Shown: positions 44,525 through 54,414, counted from the stretch's first letter. The stretch is 64,000 bases of DNA from Cyanobacteria bacterium SBLK (GCA_017746715.1 JAGHZQ010000037.1:1-64000); one strand, 5' to 3'. Notes: generated by a model from the letters alone, not told the origin. Translations and numbers: made by a program.

Positions 44525-45887
44525 TGTTTTTCTCTCCTATATTATCGAGCAATTTTTTTCGCAAAAACTTTTCATAGAGCCAACAACTTATTCTGAAACC
44601 GTTATCATTTTCACGAATCAGTCCCATCTGTTGAATCCGATAAGCCAGAGATTGAGATATATTTTTATTTTCTAGAATTTTTTTTAATCCTCGCGCAATA
44701 TCCTCATTTTCGTCGAGTAACTTTTCTAAATATAGCAACTGATATCTAAATATCCCATTGACTTGAATAGCTTTACTTTCTAATTCTGCTAAATCTAGAT
44801 TATTCTTGCTAATATTATAGAGTGCTTGCTGTACTAGCTCGGGATAACCGCCGATCGTGTTCGTTAGCGCGTTAATCTCATTCATTTCCCAAGGTAAACC
44901 ATAGAGCTTAGACAATTTTAAAATAGTCTGTGGAGTAAATTCTTTTAATTCTAAGAGAATGCCAATATTATATAGAGGTGAAACATTATCGCCGCGATTG
45001 GGATAGGGTTCTGTCGAATAAGCGATCGCAATACTCGGCCAAACAAGCGGTGCTTTACTGACGATTTTCATTTTTCTTTCATTCCACGTTCTTAAAACAT
45101 TGACAAAATCCGTTTGAACTGCTTCATAACCGAAAATAAAATCGAGTCCATCAATCAATAATGTTTTAGAATGTTTTATTTTTTTAAAGACATATTCTTC
45201 TAAATAATTGGTACAGTTTGCCCCAAAACTGCGTTCTTTACGCCAGCACATTTTTAAATCTGGAGGATTCAAATTTTGACTGCTTTTAACAAATTCTTGG
45301 GTGATTGCTGCAGTAAATTGATAGAACAATGCTTCTAAATCTTGTCGTATCTCTGTATCAAAAGCAGCACTTTTTAAATCAACAACAGCAACGATGTGAT
45401 TGCATTCGTTCTCTAAAAAATCGCGAATTCTAATCAATAATGATGTTTTTCCCATTCCCTTTGTCCCTTTGATTCTAATAAAGGGAAGAGATTCATTAAT
45501 GCCTCGATCGGGACGAAAAACATTTTTATAAGTGAGATCCGCTTCGCGTTCCTGATATAACGGAGAATCTAATGCGATCGCTCCTGTTAAGAGAGAGCCT
45601 TGATAAACATAATCTTTCAGAATAATAGTCTTGACCGAATTGCGAGCATTACCTTGACTGACCCGTTCGATCAGTCCGAGATCGTGAAATTTGTTTAATC
45701 TGCGCTCGGCTGTTGCAAGAGCCACGGTTAGCTTTTTTTGAGCCAATAACTCTGCAAATTTGGATGCGCTTAGCTCAACTTGCCAATCATCATTATTTTG
45801 CATGATGATATAATTCGCTAAAACCTCGAATTCCTCTTGCTCGTTCTGTTTGAGTTTGTCGAGTCTCTCCAAATACGGTATAATCAC
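44517..45887 (-). CDS. Winged-helix AAA-like ATPase (operon gene 1)
   Basis: 456 residues, first gene of the five-gene operon. The start is GTG at 45887. The first 95 residues look like a winged helix (AERRLNKFHDLGLIERVSQG, then a turn to KTIILKDYVY). The ATPase has Walker A in IKGTKGMGKTSLLIRI near 148-160 and Walker B LLIDGLDFIF near 245, followed by a sensor-like SIAIAYSTEP. It is of the AAA_35/STAND type but less similar to the AAA modules of genes 2 and 5 than these are to each other. A DNA-binding head on an ATPase fits a regulator or sensor of the system. The stop overlaps the next start by eight bases (ATGAATAA), indicating coupled translation. Confidence 0.83.
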   Translation of the reverse strand: MIIPYLERLDKLKQNEQEEFEVLANYIIMQNNDDWQVELSASKFAELLAQKKLTVALATAERRLNKFHDLGLIERVSQGNARNSVKTIILKDYVYQGSLLTGAIALDSPLYQEREADLTYKNVFRPDRGINESLPFIRIKGTKGMGKTSLLIRIRDFLENECNHIVAVVDLKSAAFDTEIRQDLEALFYQFTAAITQEFVKSSQNLNPPDLKMCWRKERSFGANCTNYLEEYVFKKIKHSKTLLIDGLDFIFGYEAVQTDFVNVLRTWNERKMKIVSKAPLVWPSIAIAYSTEPYPNRGDNVSPLYNIGILLELKEFTPQTILKLSKLYGLPWEMNEINALTNTIGGYPELVQQALYNISKNNLDLAELESKAIQVNGIFRYQLLYLEKLLDENEDIARGLKKILENKNISQSLAYRIQQMGLIRENDNGFRISCWLYEKFLRKKLLDNIGEKNNE

Positions 45888-45923
45888 TTATCTTCTTTGT
45901 TTTTGTAGGACGCTAAATTTACT

Positions 45924-46097
45924 ATGACCGATCGCCTTCAGCATTGGCAAATTGATAATATATCTTTCAAGTCGTTTGATTCTTCACGAGTACCTCAGTT
46001 TTTTGATTTTATACCCCACTGTCGCCTCTTCTGGACTGAAACCGAATTAGCAAGCGAGAGCGTAACTGTCAGACAAGTTTTTCCTCGTCGGAGGTGA
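45924..46097 (+). CDS. Small ORF of unknown function (57 codons)
   Basis: Divergent from the operon, starting 37 bases from the GTG of gene 1. It encodes MTDRLQHWQIDNISFKSFDS and an aromatic-rich middle (PQFFDFIPHCRLFWTETELA). I do not recognise it. It may be a real small protein or the 5' remnant of a gene whose later part was lost, since the next reading frame is a truncated xisH. Confidence 0.35.
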   Translation: MTDRLQHWQIDNISFKSFDSSRVPQFFDFIPHCRLFWTETELASESVTVRQVFPRRR

Positions 46098-46108
46098 TAA
46101 TAATGTAA

Positions 46109-46342
46109 ATGCGTAAGTTACGATTTTTAATTCTTGGTTTTATTACAACAGAAGATGTATTTGAGGAGATATTCCAACAACCCATCGGTCGAGTTTTATT
46201 AAAAAACAAACGGTTGTGTTTGCTGGTTTTTGATGAAAAACAGGAGGTTATTTGTCAATGGATACCGTACATCCCTATCATCAGACAATTACCGAGATTT
46301 TACAGGAATACGCCAAATTACCCTATGCACATGGCAACTTAA
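46109..46342 (+). pseudogene. xisH: xisH fragment (C-terminal end only)
   Basis: The frame contains TTEDVFEEIFQQPIGRVLLK and then LCLLVFDEKQEVICQWI, which resemble the last 45 residues of XisH (PF08814). The first two thirds, including the nuclease-like core, are missing, and the normal stop after QWI is lost so that the frame runs on into xisI. The first residues (MRKLRFLILGF) are not XisH-like. The gene is therefore a remnant of the xisH-xisI pair. Confidence 0.7.
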
Positions 46343-46593
46343 CACGCAAATTAGTCATTGGAGAAGATAGCAAGAATTATGTTTTGTTAACTGTAGGGTA
46401 TTTAAAAGGCAAAAGAGTACACGGTTGTGTCGTTCATCTTGAAGTGATTGGAGATAAAATTTGGATTCATGAAGATGGCTTAGAAGAAGGAATTGCCAAT
46501 GATTTAGTCAGAGTAGGCATTCCTAAAGATCGGATTGTATTGGCATTCCATCCTCCAGAAGTGCGCCCTTATACAGAGTTTGCAGTGAGTTGA
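46258..46593 (+). CDS. xisI: XisI family protein
   Basis: 111 residues from the ATG at 46258, with GGAGG ten bases upstream. VHPYHQTITEILQEYAKLPY, then DSKNYVLLTVGYLKGKRVHGCVVHLEVIG, KIWIHEDGLEEGIANDLVRVGIPKD and IVLAFHPPEVRPYTEFA match the whole XisI family (PF08869). XisH and XisI were named as controlling factors of fdxN-element excision in heterocystous Anabaena. They are now found in many cyanobacteria without that element, in variable copy number, so a toxin-antitoxin or mobile role is suspected. No recombinase or element boundary is seen here. Confidence 0.9.
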   Translation: MDTVHPYHQTITEILQEYAKLPYAHGNLTRKLVIGEDSKNYVLLTVGYLKGKRVHGCVVHLEVIGDKIWIHEDGLEEGIANDLVRVGIPKDRIVLAFHPPEVRPYTEFAVS

Positions 46594-46608
46594 TTGTTGT
46601 TATCAATA

Positions 46609-46652
46609 GCGATCGCGCCCTTCTTTCTTTGCTTGATAGAGGGCGCGATCGC
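46609..46652. terminator. Hairpin terminator with HIP1 in both arms
   Basis: A perfect 13-base stem (46609-46621 with 46640-46652) around an 18-base loop, each arm containing GCGATCGC. It lies between the convergent ends of xisI and groEL and is a plausible bidirectional terminator. Confidence 0.55.
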
Positions 46653-46694
46653 ATTGCGGTCTTTTCAGAGTTAATCGGTGAGGTGTTGAGCGAT

Positions 46695-48377
<1,683 letters not shown>

Positions 48378-48414
48378 CTAGTTCCGCTATTGCTAATCTC
48401 TACCTTTAGCAAAT

Positions 48415-48441
48415 TTAGCACTCTCTCGACAGGAGTGCTAA
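48415..48441. promoter_or_regulatory. CIRCE operator (HrcA binding site)
   Basis: TTAGCACTC (48415-48423), nine bases, GAGTGCTAA (48433-48441): a perfect match to the CIRCE consensus. It is 47 bases upstream of the groEL start, the position where HrcA represses heat-shock transcription. Confidence 0.95.
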
Positions 48442-48581
48442 ATCTGTGACAATTTATTGCAGCAGACTTCTGAATCGCTTGTTACATATCAGTTTTGGAT
48501 AGAGAGCAAAACCTCGATTCACACAAAATAAGTTTTGTCAAGTTCTGTTTTTGTCGTATTTTCTAGAATCGATCGCGAAAC

Positions 48582-49577
48582 TTACAGGGAAAAATCGCAA
48601 AATTGTGCCACTAATTCCGGATTGCGCCACCCTTGCGCTGCTTCCTCTTGCAGGATCTTCAGTGCCTCGGCCGCAGACAGTGGCTTTTTGTGAGGGCGCT
48701 TGCTAGTGAGGGCATCAAAAATATCGATAATTTGAAAAACCTGTGCCAACCAAGGAATGTTCTCTCCCGCAATACCATCGGGATAGCCACTGCCATCCCA
48801 ACATTCGTGATGATGGCGAATAATGGGTAAAACTCCCTGTAGTTCTCGCACGGGCTGGCAGAGTTGTTCGCCGATTAAAACGTGCTGGCGAATGAGTTCT
48901 CGTTCATCCGCCGTGAGGGGAGTTGTTTTGAGAATAATCGCGTCGGGAATGGCGATCGTGCCGATATCGTGCAGGTGAGCCGCATCTTTAAGATTTTGAA
49001 TATCCAACTTGGACAGTTGTAAATGCCGCCCAAACCGTTGTGCTAAATCGACCAAACGTTCTGAGGGGTTCTGGGTATCGTTGCAGCGACATTCGATCGC
49101 TCGAGCGATGGAAAAGAGAACTTGTTTGGATTGATTTAAATCTTCATTGAGGCGCTTTTGCCGGATCAGGGATTTTACTCGGATGGAGAGTTCGAGGCGA
49201 TCGAGGGGTTTGGCCAGAAAATCCGTTCCTCCCGCTTCGAGTCCGTCGAGACGCAAGCGGCGATCGTCCGCGAGAGTCATAAATACAATCGGAATCTGAG
49301 AAGTGCGTTCGTTTTGCTTGAGCTGCCGACAAACCTCAATCCCGTCCATTTCCGGCATGGAAACATCCAACAAAATTAGATCGAGATTGTCCTCAAAGGC
49401 AATTTCTAGGGCGATCTCCCCGCCTGCTGCTTCCCGCACTTCATAACCTTCCAATTGCAACAAATCAATCGCTAACTGACGCGTTAGCGAATGATCGTCC
49501 ACAACCATCACTTTTGGTCGATCCAACTGCGATATATTTGCAATTGAATCCTCAATCCCCTCAGAGATAGAAATCAC
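48582..49577 (-). CDS. HD-GYP domain response regulator (RpfG type)
   Basis: 331 residues. A CheY-like receiver (about 22-140) has VMVVDDHSLTRQLA, the phospho-acceptor Asp in LILLDVSMPEMDG near 75, and the Lys in FLAKPLD. The HD-GYP domain follows with HLHDIGTIAIPDAI near 200, HHHECWDGSGYPDGI near 255-268 and DIFDALTSKRPHKK. All metal ligands of the family are present, so a c-di-GMP phosphodiesterase is likely. The gene precedes groEL on the same strand, but CIRCE and 213 bases separate them. No partner kinase is adjacent. Start: ATG at 49577; further Met residues near 24 are alternatives. Confidence 0.92.
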   Translation of the reverse strand: MISISEGIEDSIANISQLDRPKVMVVDDHSLTRQLAIDLLQLEGYEVREAAGGEIALEIAFEDNLDLILLDVSMPEMDGIEVCRQLKQNERTSQIPIVFMTLADDRRLRLDGLEAGGTDFLAKPLDRLELSIRVKSLIRQKRLNEDLNQSKQVLFSIARAIECRCNDTQNPSERLVDLAQRFGRHLQLSKLDIQNLKDAAHLHDIGTIAIPDAIILKTTPLTADERELIRQHVLIGEQLCQPVRELQGVLPIIRHHHECWDGSGYPDGIAGENIPWLAQVFQIIDIFDALTSKRPHKKPLSAAEALKILQEEAAQGWRNPELVAQFCDFSL

Positions 49578-49764
49578 TAGCTTAAAAAGAACCCTACCTC
49601 AAGTATGCTATTGGAGACAAAGTTTGAGATCGGTTTTTTCACGGAATTTTTTTATTGGTTGCCTGCGCTGAGCTTTGTCGAAGTGTTGGTGATTGGTCGC
49701 TCTCCTCTGACTCTCCTCCTTGGAAATCCCCTTGGCACGGGGAAGTCAGAGGATGCTTCGCTTT
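49578..49764. repeat. Intergenic region with TTCGACA-type repeat
   Basis: Holds GCGCTGAGCTTTGTCGAAGTGTT (in two parts, 49666-49687), a member of a dispersed family also seen at 31170, 50671-50725 and in altered form at 55578. GC-rich imperfect symmetry follows at 49690-49765 (CTCTGACT / AGTCAGAG arms), probably a second small palindrome. Confidence 0.5.
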
Positions 49765-50724
49765 TCAAGGACGGGGGTTGGGGATGGGTTGCTCTTTACT
49801 TTTCTTAAGAATCCAGCGTTTTTTCCAGCGACTTGTCGGCTCGAGGTTTATCGAGTCTCGTTCTTGCTGGCGTCGTTGTAAAATTTGGGAGGATGAATCG
49901 TTTAAGTGCGGATCTCGGTAGGGAACAGATGCGCGAGTTTGTAAATGTTCTCGTTCCTGTTGCGATAGAGGAGGCAAGTCTTCGGTAATGAAACCGGCAA
50001 TAGTTCCCAGCGATTGCCGTTTTGCGTCCGTTGTTGCCCCAAAGGATAATCCTGCCAACCCCAAAGCAGTTCTCACGGCAGCCGCACGGGAATAAGTTGC
50101 CAATCTCCCTCGCGGATGGAGGCAGTCAACAACCCGGTCTAAAAATTCTACCGTCCAGAGTTGGGGACATTTTGGAGGAGAGAAGGGATCGAGAAAAATC
50201 GCATCGGCCAAAAATCCCGATCGCACCACCTTTTGAATTTGCGATCGCGCATCCCCCACGTACAGCTCTGCCTGTAATTGCGGCGATCGCAAGTGCTGAG
50301 TTTCGGCAAATTCACGGAGAAGAGAAGCCACGGGAAACGCCGCCGACGAAAAAGAATTCAATAAACCCTGACAAGCGGCGGATTGGGGAACGCTAAGATC
50401 TAATTCGAGGGCGATGAGTTCGATGCGACAGGCAGGATTTGCCGATCGAATCGCCGCGATCGCCGCCGCACTGTTATATCCCAACCCATAGCAAATATCG
50501 AGCAAGCGCAAGCAATCTTTCTCTTTTGCCCTTTGACGCAACTGACAGGGTTCGACATATTTACACTCCGCCTCTTGACGCGCTCCATGTATCGAATGGA
50601 AGCATTCGGCAAACTCCTCGGAATAAAATGTAAAAGAACCATCATCGGTTGGTTTCAGTCGCCAGCCCCGCGCTGAGTCCGTTGAGCGAAGCCGAAATGA
50701 GCTTGTCGAAGTGTTACCACTCAC
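49765..50724 (-). CDS. MnmC-like tRNA U34 methyltransferase (DUF752 family)
   Basis: 319 residues from GTG 50724. The Rossmann methyltransferase core is clear: TFYSEEFAECFHSIHGARQEAE, RLLDICYGLGYNSAAAIAAI (AdoMet site) and ADAIFLDPFSPPKCPQLWTVEF (catalytic Asp-Pro-Phe-x-P), followed by GRLATYSRAAAVRTAL. This is the MnmD half of MnmC, which methylates the aminomethyl group of tRNA wobble uridine; the FAD-dependent MnmC(o) half is absent, as in other cyanobacteria. The first 20 codons derive from a palindromic repeat (50671-50725), so the true start is uncertain; no other ATG is near. The C-terminus is basic. Confidence 0.85.
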   Translation of the reverse strand: MSGNTSTSSFRLRSTDSARGWRLKPTDDGSFTFYSEEFAECFHSIHGARQEAECKYVEPCQLRQRAKEKDCLRLLDICYGLGYNSAAAIAAIRSANPACRIELIALELDLSVPQSAACQGLLNSFSSAAFPVASLLREFAETQHLRSPQLQAELYVGDARSQIQKVVRSGFLADAIFLDPFSPPKCPQLWTVEFLDRVVDCLHPRGRLATYSRAAAVRTALGLAGLSFGATTDAKRQSLGTIAGFITEDLPPLSQQEREHLQTRASVPYRDPHLNDSSSQILQRRQQERDSINLEPTSRWKKRWILKKSKEQPIPNPRP

Positions 50725-50725
50725 C
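50671..50725. repeat. TTGAGCGAAGCCGAAATGAGC palindromic repeat
   Basis: GCTGAGTCCGTTGAGCGAAG, then CCGAAATGAGCTTGTCGAAG and TGTTACCACTCACC, belongs to a dispersed family with TGAGC...GTCGAAG arms. It covers the drawn N-terminus of the methyltransferase gene and the gap to the divergent small membrane-protein gene, and may carry promoters for neither. Confidence 0.6.
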
Positions 50726-50743
50726 AGTTATCGTTGATAAACT

Positions 50744-51112
50744 ATGTCCGATCCATTTTATGAAAAACCCTTGCAACGGCTGCAAGAATATTTTTATCTC
50801 GTCCCGGTTTTTGGAGTTTTGCCTGCTCTTTGGACGTTGAAGAGCGATCGCGGTACCCCTAAAGAGCGCAAAATTTGCCGTCTGTCCATTACTCTAGCTC
50901 TCGGTTGGCTGTTAGTTTATAGTCTGCTTGCCTTGGGGAGCATGCAAACGTCAGAAATTTTGCATTTTCGCTTGCTCTTTCTCAATAGCTTGGCGGGTTC
51001 GGGTTATTTTCTGACCTGTTTGGTTTTAATGTTTCGCTTGTTTCGCCGAAATCGCGATCGCGGTTTCGGGAGCGAGTCAACTGGCCGAAAAAATTGTCCG
51101 GAAGCATATTAA
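50744..51112 (+). CDS. Small membrane protein, conserved hypothetical
   Basis: 122 residues with three predicted membrane helices: PVFGVLPALWTL (about 22-34, with the flanking region), ICRLSITLALGWLLVYSLLALG (44-66) and LLFLNSLAGSGYFLTCLVLMFRLF (80-104). The C-terminus is basic and polar. I recognise it only as a cyanobacterial hypothetical. ATG at 50744; it reads away from the methyltransferase gene and toward the LCP gene, 130 bases ahead. Confidence 0.6.
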   Translation: MSDPFYEKPLQRLQEYFYLVPVFGVLPALWTLKSDRGTPKERKICRLSITLALGWLLVYSLLALGSMQTSEILHFRLLFLNSLAGSGYFLTCLVLMFRLFRRNRDRGFGSESTGRKNCPEAY

Positions 51113-51242
51113 TTGAAACTGAATCTTGCGAATTTACCCGGAATGGCGATCGCTCGATGTGTAAAAAATTGCGAAGCGTTCCAGTAAACCCGTAAAGTAA
51201 ACGAACGGTTTACAATCAAAGTCGATCGCTCATTTTTGCCGC

Positions 51243-52676
51243 ATGAGGAAACCCGTGTCAGTGAAAAGAAAGTTAAAACCCAGCTCTCGTCGCTATCCCC
51301 AAGGATCGCCTCAAATCCGCAAAGTCAAAAAGCGCAAAGTTCAGAACAAAAACGCGCACTGGCTTTGGGTTTGGTTGGGCTTAACGGGAGTCGGCATCGT
51401 TTCCGCCACGGCTGGCGCAATTTTGGCGGTATCCCTATCGGCAACGCCCCTGCGTCAAGTCCTTCTCAGTCCAGAAGATGCGGCAATCTTCAATCAAAAA
51501 GAAGCGATCGCCTCCCAATCCCTGCGCTTTCCCAAACTCACTCGTCCGGTGAATATCCTCGTGCTGGGAACGAAAGTCCTCACCTCGGATTTGGACGATC
51601 CTCCCCAAGATAACTTGGGCTATCACGCCCTTGTCGATTCCTTTGAAGGATTGACGGATAGTATGCTGCTCATCCGCTTCGATCCCGATAATTACAAACT
51701 TTCGGTGCTTTCCATCCCCCGAGATACCCGCACGGTTATCGAAGGTCATGGCGAAATGAAAATCAATGCGGCGAATTATTACGGTGGTGCGGCACTCAGT
51801 GCCAGAACGATTAGCGATCTTTTAGAAGGCGTTCCCATCGATCGCTACGTCCGCGTCAACGTCCAAGCCGTCGAAAAATTAATCGAGGCACTGGGGGGGG
51901 TAACGGTTTACGTCCCCAAAAAGATGAAATATACCGATCACAGCCAACACCTTTATATCGATCTCAAGCAAGGAGAACAGCATCTCGACGGCGAGGAAGC
52001 CATGCAATTTCTGCGCTTTCGCTACGATCGCTATGGAGATATCGGTCGCGTGCAACGCCAGCAAACCCTCATGCGGGCGGTTATCGAACAAACCCTCAGA
52101 CCCACAACCCTCTTGCGGGTGCCCGATGTGATTGGAGTCCTTAAATCCAGTATCGATACCAATTTAAGCGTTGAAGAAATTGCCGCCCTTGCCGGTTTCG
52201 TCGCCCACACCAATCGCCAAGACGTACAAATGCTCATGTTACCGGGGGATTTTAACGGCACGGGGGAAAAAGAAATCAGCTATTGGATTCCCAGTCGCCG
52301 CCGCATTCGCACGATGATGGCCCGACATTTCGACCAAGGATACGCAGAATCCCTTCCCGCCCGCAAAACTGCCCTCAAAATTGCCATTCAAGATAGCACG
52401 GGCAACCCCGAAGCGATGGCCTCCCTCAAACAAATTTTGCGCGAACAAGGCTATGGCAATTTCTTTGTTGGGGGCTCCGTCGCGAATCCCCTCGGGGAAA
52501 CCCGCATTATTGCCCAACAGGGCGATCGCAATGGCGCGACGGAGCTTCAGTACGATTTGGGTTTGGGAGAAGTGCTCGTCGAAAGTACGGGAGAATTAAA
52601 CTCGGATATTACCATTCAATTGGGTAACGATTGGTATCGCTTGCAAGAAAGCAGCGATCGCTGGACGGATAATTGA
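51243..52676 (+). CDS. LytR-CpsA-Psr (LCP) family protein
   Basis: 477 residues. A basic cytoplasmic N-terminus is followed by one membrane helix (VWLGLTGVGIVSATAGAILAV). The LCP domain has ILVLGTKVL, then DSMLLIRFDPDNYKLSVLSIPRDTR with the catalytic Arg pair, GHGEMKINAANYYGG and FRYDRYGDIGRVQRQQ. A C-terminal LytR_C domain starts near residue 385 (LKIAIQDSTGNPEAM). LCP proteins transfer polysaccharides from lipid carriers onto peptidoglycan. This fits the envelope genes downstream (mltG) and the flippase at 61.5 kb. The stop codon lies inside the first heptad of a repeat array. Confidence 0.92.
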   Translation: MRKPVSVKRKLKPSSRRYPQGSPQIRKVKKRKVQNKNAHWLWVWLGLTGVGIVSATAGAILAVSLSATPLRQVLLSPEDAAIFNQKEAIASQSLRFPKLTRPVNILVLGTKVLTSDLDDPPQDNLGYHALVDSFEGLTDSMLLIRFDPDNYKLSVLSIPRDTRTVIEGHGEMKINAANYYGGAALSARTISDLLEGVPIDRYVRVNVQAVEKLIEALGGVTVYVPKKMKYTDHSQHLYIDLKQGEQHLDGEEAMQFLRFRYDRYGDIGRVQRQQTLMRAVIEQTLRPTTLLRVPDVIGVLKSSIDTNLSVEEIAALAGFVAHTNRQDVQMLMLPGDFNGTGEKEISYWIPSRRRIRTMMARHFDQGYAESLPARKTALKIAIQDSTGNPEAMASLKQILREQGYGNFFVGGSVANPLGETRIIAQQGDRNGATELQYDLGLGEVLVESTGELNSDITIQLGNDWYRLQESSDRWTDN

Positions 52677-52721
52677 TAATTGATAGTTGATAATTGATAG
52701 TTGATAATTGATAATTGATAG
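52673..52721. repeat. Seven-copy heptad repeat (TTGATAA/G)
   Basis: Seven exact-length heptads TTGATAA or TTGATAG from 52673 to 52721. The array begins in the stop codon of the LCP gene and ends 13 bases before the next ATG, leaving no Shine-Dalgarno sequence for the DUF3727 gene. Confidence 0.92.
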
Positions 52722-52734
52722 TCGATCGTTGCAT

Positions 52735-53304
52735 ATGCCATCTTTCCCCAACAATAGTTCCGACCCCCCCCGCAGCATTACCCTGACCGATGAAGCGGGA
52801 AAAAGTCTGCCCTGTTCCATCGAGCATTCTTTTATTCAAGCCGGGACGACTTATTTTTTACTCCTTCCTCTCAACATTCCCATCACTATTATTGCTTGGG
52901 ACAGCGATCGCGATGATGCGGCAGCAACTTGGGTCGAAGACACTGAAGAAATCGAGCGCATTTTCGAGGATGCAAAAGCTGTTTTGGCCGAGCAAAATCT
53001 GACCCTCGAACGAGCGGCCTATACCCTCACGGTGGCGGGAGAATTACCCGAAGCCGAGGAAGACGATATTTTAACCTTAGAGATTGAAACTGATGAGGAC
53101 GCGCTAGAATCAGAACAATTTCAATTTTTGACCCATTTTTACCATCAAGAACAAGAGTATGAAATTTATACCCCCCTCGATCCTCTCCTCTTGTTCGCCA
53201 GCCAAACTTCCCAAGGTAATGTGGAAATACTTTCCCTCGAAGAACTCCAAAACATCCAACCCCAACTCCAAGAGATCCTCGTGCGAGAACTCGATCGCGA
53301 ATAA
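52735..53304 (+). CDS. DUF3727 family protein
   Basis: 189 residues from ATG 52735; the upstream frame is repeat-encoded. The sequence is acidic, beta-rich and soluble: SITLTDEAGKSLPCSIEHSF, then TYFLLLPLNIPITIIAWD, and a late FLTHFYHQEQEYEIYTPLDP matching the second half. The two halves look like two copies of the same fold, typical of DUF3727 (PF12527), a cyanobacterial and plastid family that in its short form is DUF1292-like. It is commonly found before mltG and yqeG, as here. Molecular role unknown. Confidence 0.85.
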   Translation: MPSFPNNSSDPPRSITLTDEAGKSLPCSIEHSFIQAGTTYFLLLPLNIPITIIAWDSDRDDAAATWVEDTEEIERIFEDAKAVLAEQNLTLERAAYTLTVAGELPEAEEDDILTLEIETDEDALESEQFQFLTHFYHQEQEYEIYTPLDPLLLFASQTSQGNVEILSLEELQNIQPQLQEILVRELDRE

Positions 53305-53323
53305 ACACTCACCCATTATTCAG

Positions 53324-53344
53324 TCACCACTCACCACTCACCAC
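53324..53344. repeat. Three-copy heptad repeat (TCACCAC)
   Basis: Three perfect TCACCAC heptads fill the gap before the mltG ATG at 53353, preceded by a related ACTCACCC at 53307. Confidence 0.85.
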
Positions 53345-53352
53345 TCCCCAAT

Positions 53353-54414
53353 ATGAATTTTGGTCATTTTTTTAAATGGTTTTATACCTTAGCCCTCTTA
53401 CCCGGGATATTGGTTTTGAGTGCTTGGCATGGCAATCAGTGGTGGTATTGGGCAATGTCTCCCATTGCACCGACCGAAAAGGCCGTTCGGATCGATCTTG
53501 ACGTTCCGGGGGACACGTCAACCCGACAAATCGGTTCGGATTTAGAAGCAGCCGGTATTATTTCTTCCTCTTGGGCGTGGAATATCTGGGCATTTTGGTT
53601 ATTGTTCCAAGATCGCGGTGGCTCTTTTAAAGAAGGAACATACACTCTGTCTCCCTCTCAATCCCTCGCGGAAATTGCCGACTCGATTTGGCAGGGTAAC
53701 GTCCGAGAAAAATCATTTCGCGTTCTTGAAGGTTGGTCTATTGAGGAAATGGGAGAATATTTCGAGAATCGGGGCTATTTTGCTCGCGAAGCCTTTGTCG
53801 AAGCCACCCGCCAAATTCCGAGCGATCGCTATCCTTGGCTGCCTACAGATAGTCTCCATATCGAGGGGTTTCTCTTTCCCGATACTTACCAACTTCCCAA
53901 TCGCACCGTACAACCGCAAGCGATTGTGAACCTGATGCTCGATCGCTTTGCAGAAGTCGCCCTACCGCTTTACCGACAAAACTCGCAACCGACTTCTCTC
54001 CCTCTCAAAGATTGGGTCTCCCTCGCCAGTTTGGTCGAAAAAGAAGCCGCGATCGCCACAGAACGCCCCCTCATTGCCGGAGTCTATCTCAAACGCCTGA
54101 ATGAGGGCATCCGCTTAGAAGCAGATCCCACGGTCGAATATGGTTTGGGCATTAAACAAACTGCCGATCGCCCCTTAACCAATGCTCAAGTGAGAACTCC
54201 CAATCCTTATAATACTTATCTCAATCAAGGCCTGCCGCCAACTCCCATCGCCAGCCCGGGATTATCCAGCCTGCAAGCGGTTCTCGCACCAACACCAACA
54301 GATTACCTCTTCTTCGTTGCCCGCTACGACGGGACTCACGTTTTCAGTAAAACCATCGAAGAACACGAAGCCGCTAAAAATGCCATTCGTCAAGCGAGGG
54401 AAAAGCAAGAATGA
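53353..54414 (+). CDS. mltG: Endolytic murein transglycosylase MltG (YceG)
   Basis: 353 residues. A single membrane helix near the N-terminus (WFYTLALLPGILVLSAW) anchors a periplasmic YceG domain. Visible are LRVG-like FRVLEGWSIEEMGEYFE, the active-site region SLASLVEKEAAIATERPLIAG with the catalytic Glu, YLKRLNEGIRLEADPTVEYG and PYNTYLNQGLPPTPIASPG. MltG cleaves nascent glycan strands near the polymerase and sets their length. The cluster LCP-DUF3727-mltG-yqeG is consistent with an envelope role. ATG at 53353, no Shine-Dalgarno. Confidence 0.95.
   Translation: MNFGHFFKWFYTLALLPGILVLSAWHGNQWWYWAMSPIAPTEKAVRIDLDVPGDTSTRQIGSDLEAAGIISSSWAWNIWAFWLLFQDRGGSFKEGTYTLSPSQSLAEIADSIWQGNVREKSFRVLEGWSIEEMGEYFENRGYFAREAFVEATRQIPSDRYPWLPTDSLHIEGFLFPDTYQLPNRTVQPQAIVNLMLDRFAEVALPLYRQNSQPTSLPLKDWVSLASLVEKEAAIATERPLIAGVYLKRLNEGIRLEADPTVEYGLGIKQTADRPLTNAQVRTPNPYNTYLNQGLPPTPIASPGLSSLQAVLAPTPTDYLFFVARYDGTHVFSKTIEEHEAAKNAIRQAREKQE

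Noticed and set aside
36446..45887. The operon as a prophage or integrated plasmid
   Set aside because: No integrase, portal, capsid, terminase or replication gene is present, and HIP1 sites occur throughout, so it has been resident for some time.
46258..46593. XisI taken as evidence for an fdxN-type excision element and heterocyst formation
   Set aside because: XisI families occur widely without such elements, and no recombinase or direct repeats flank it.
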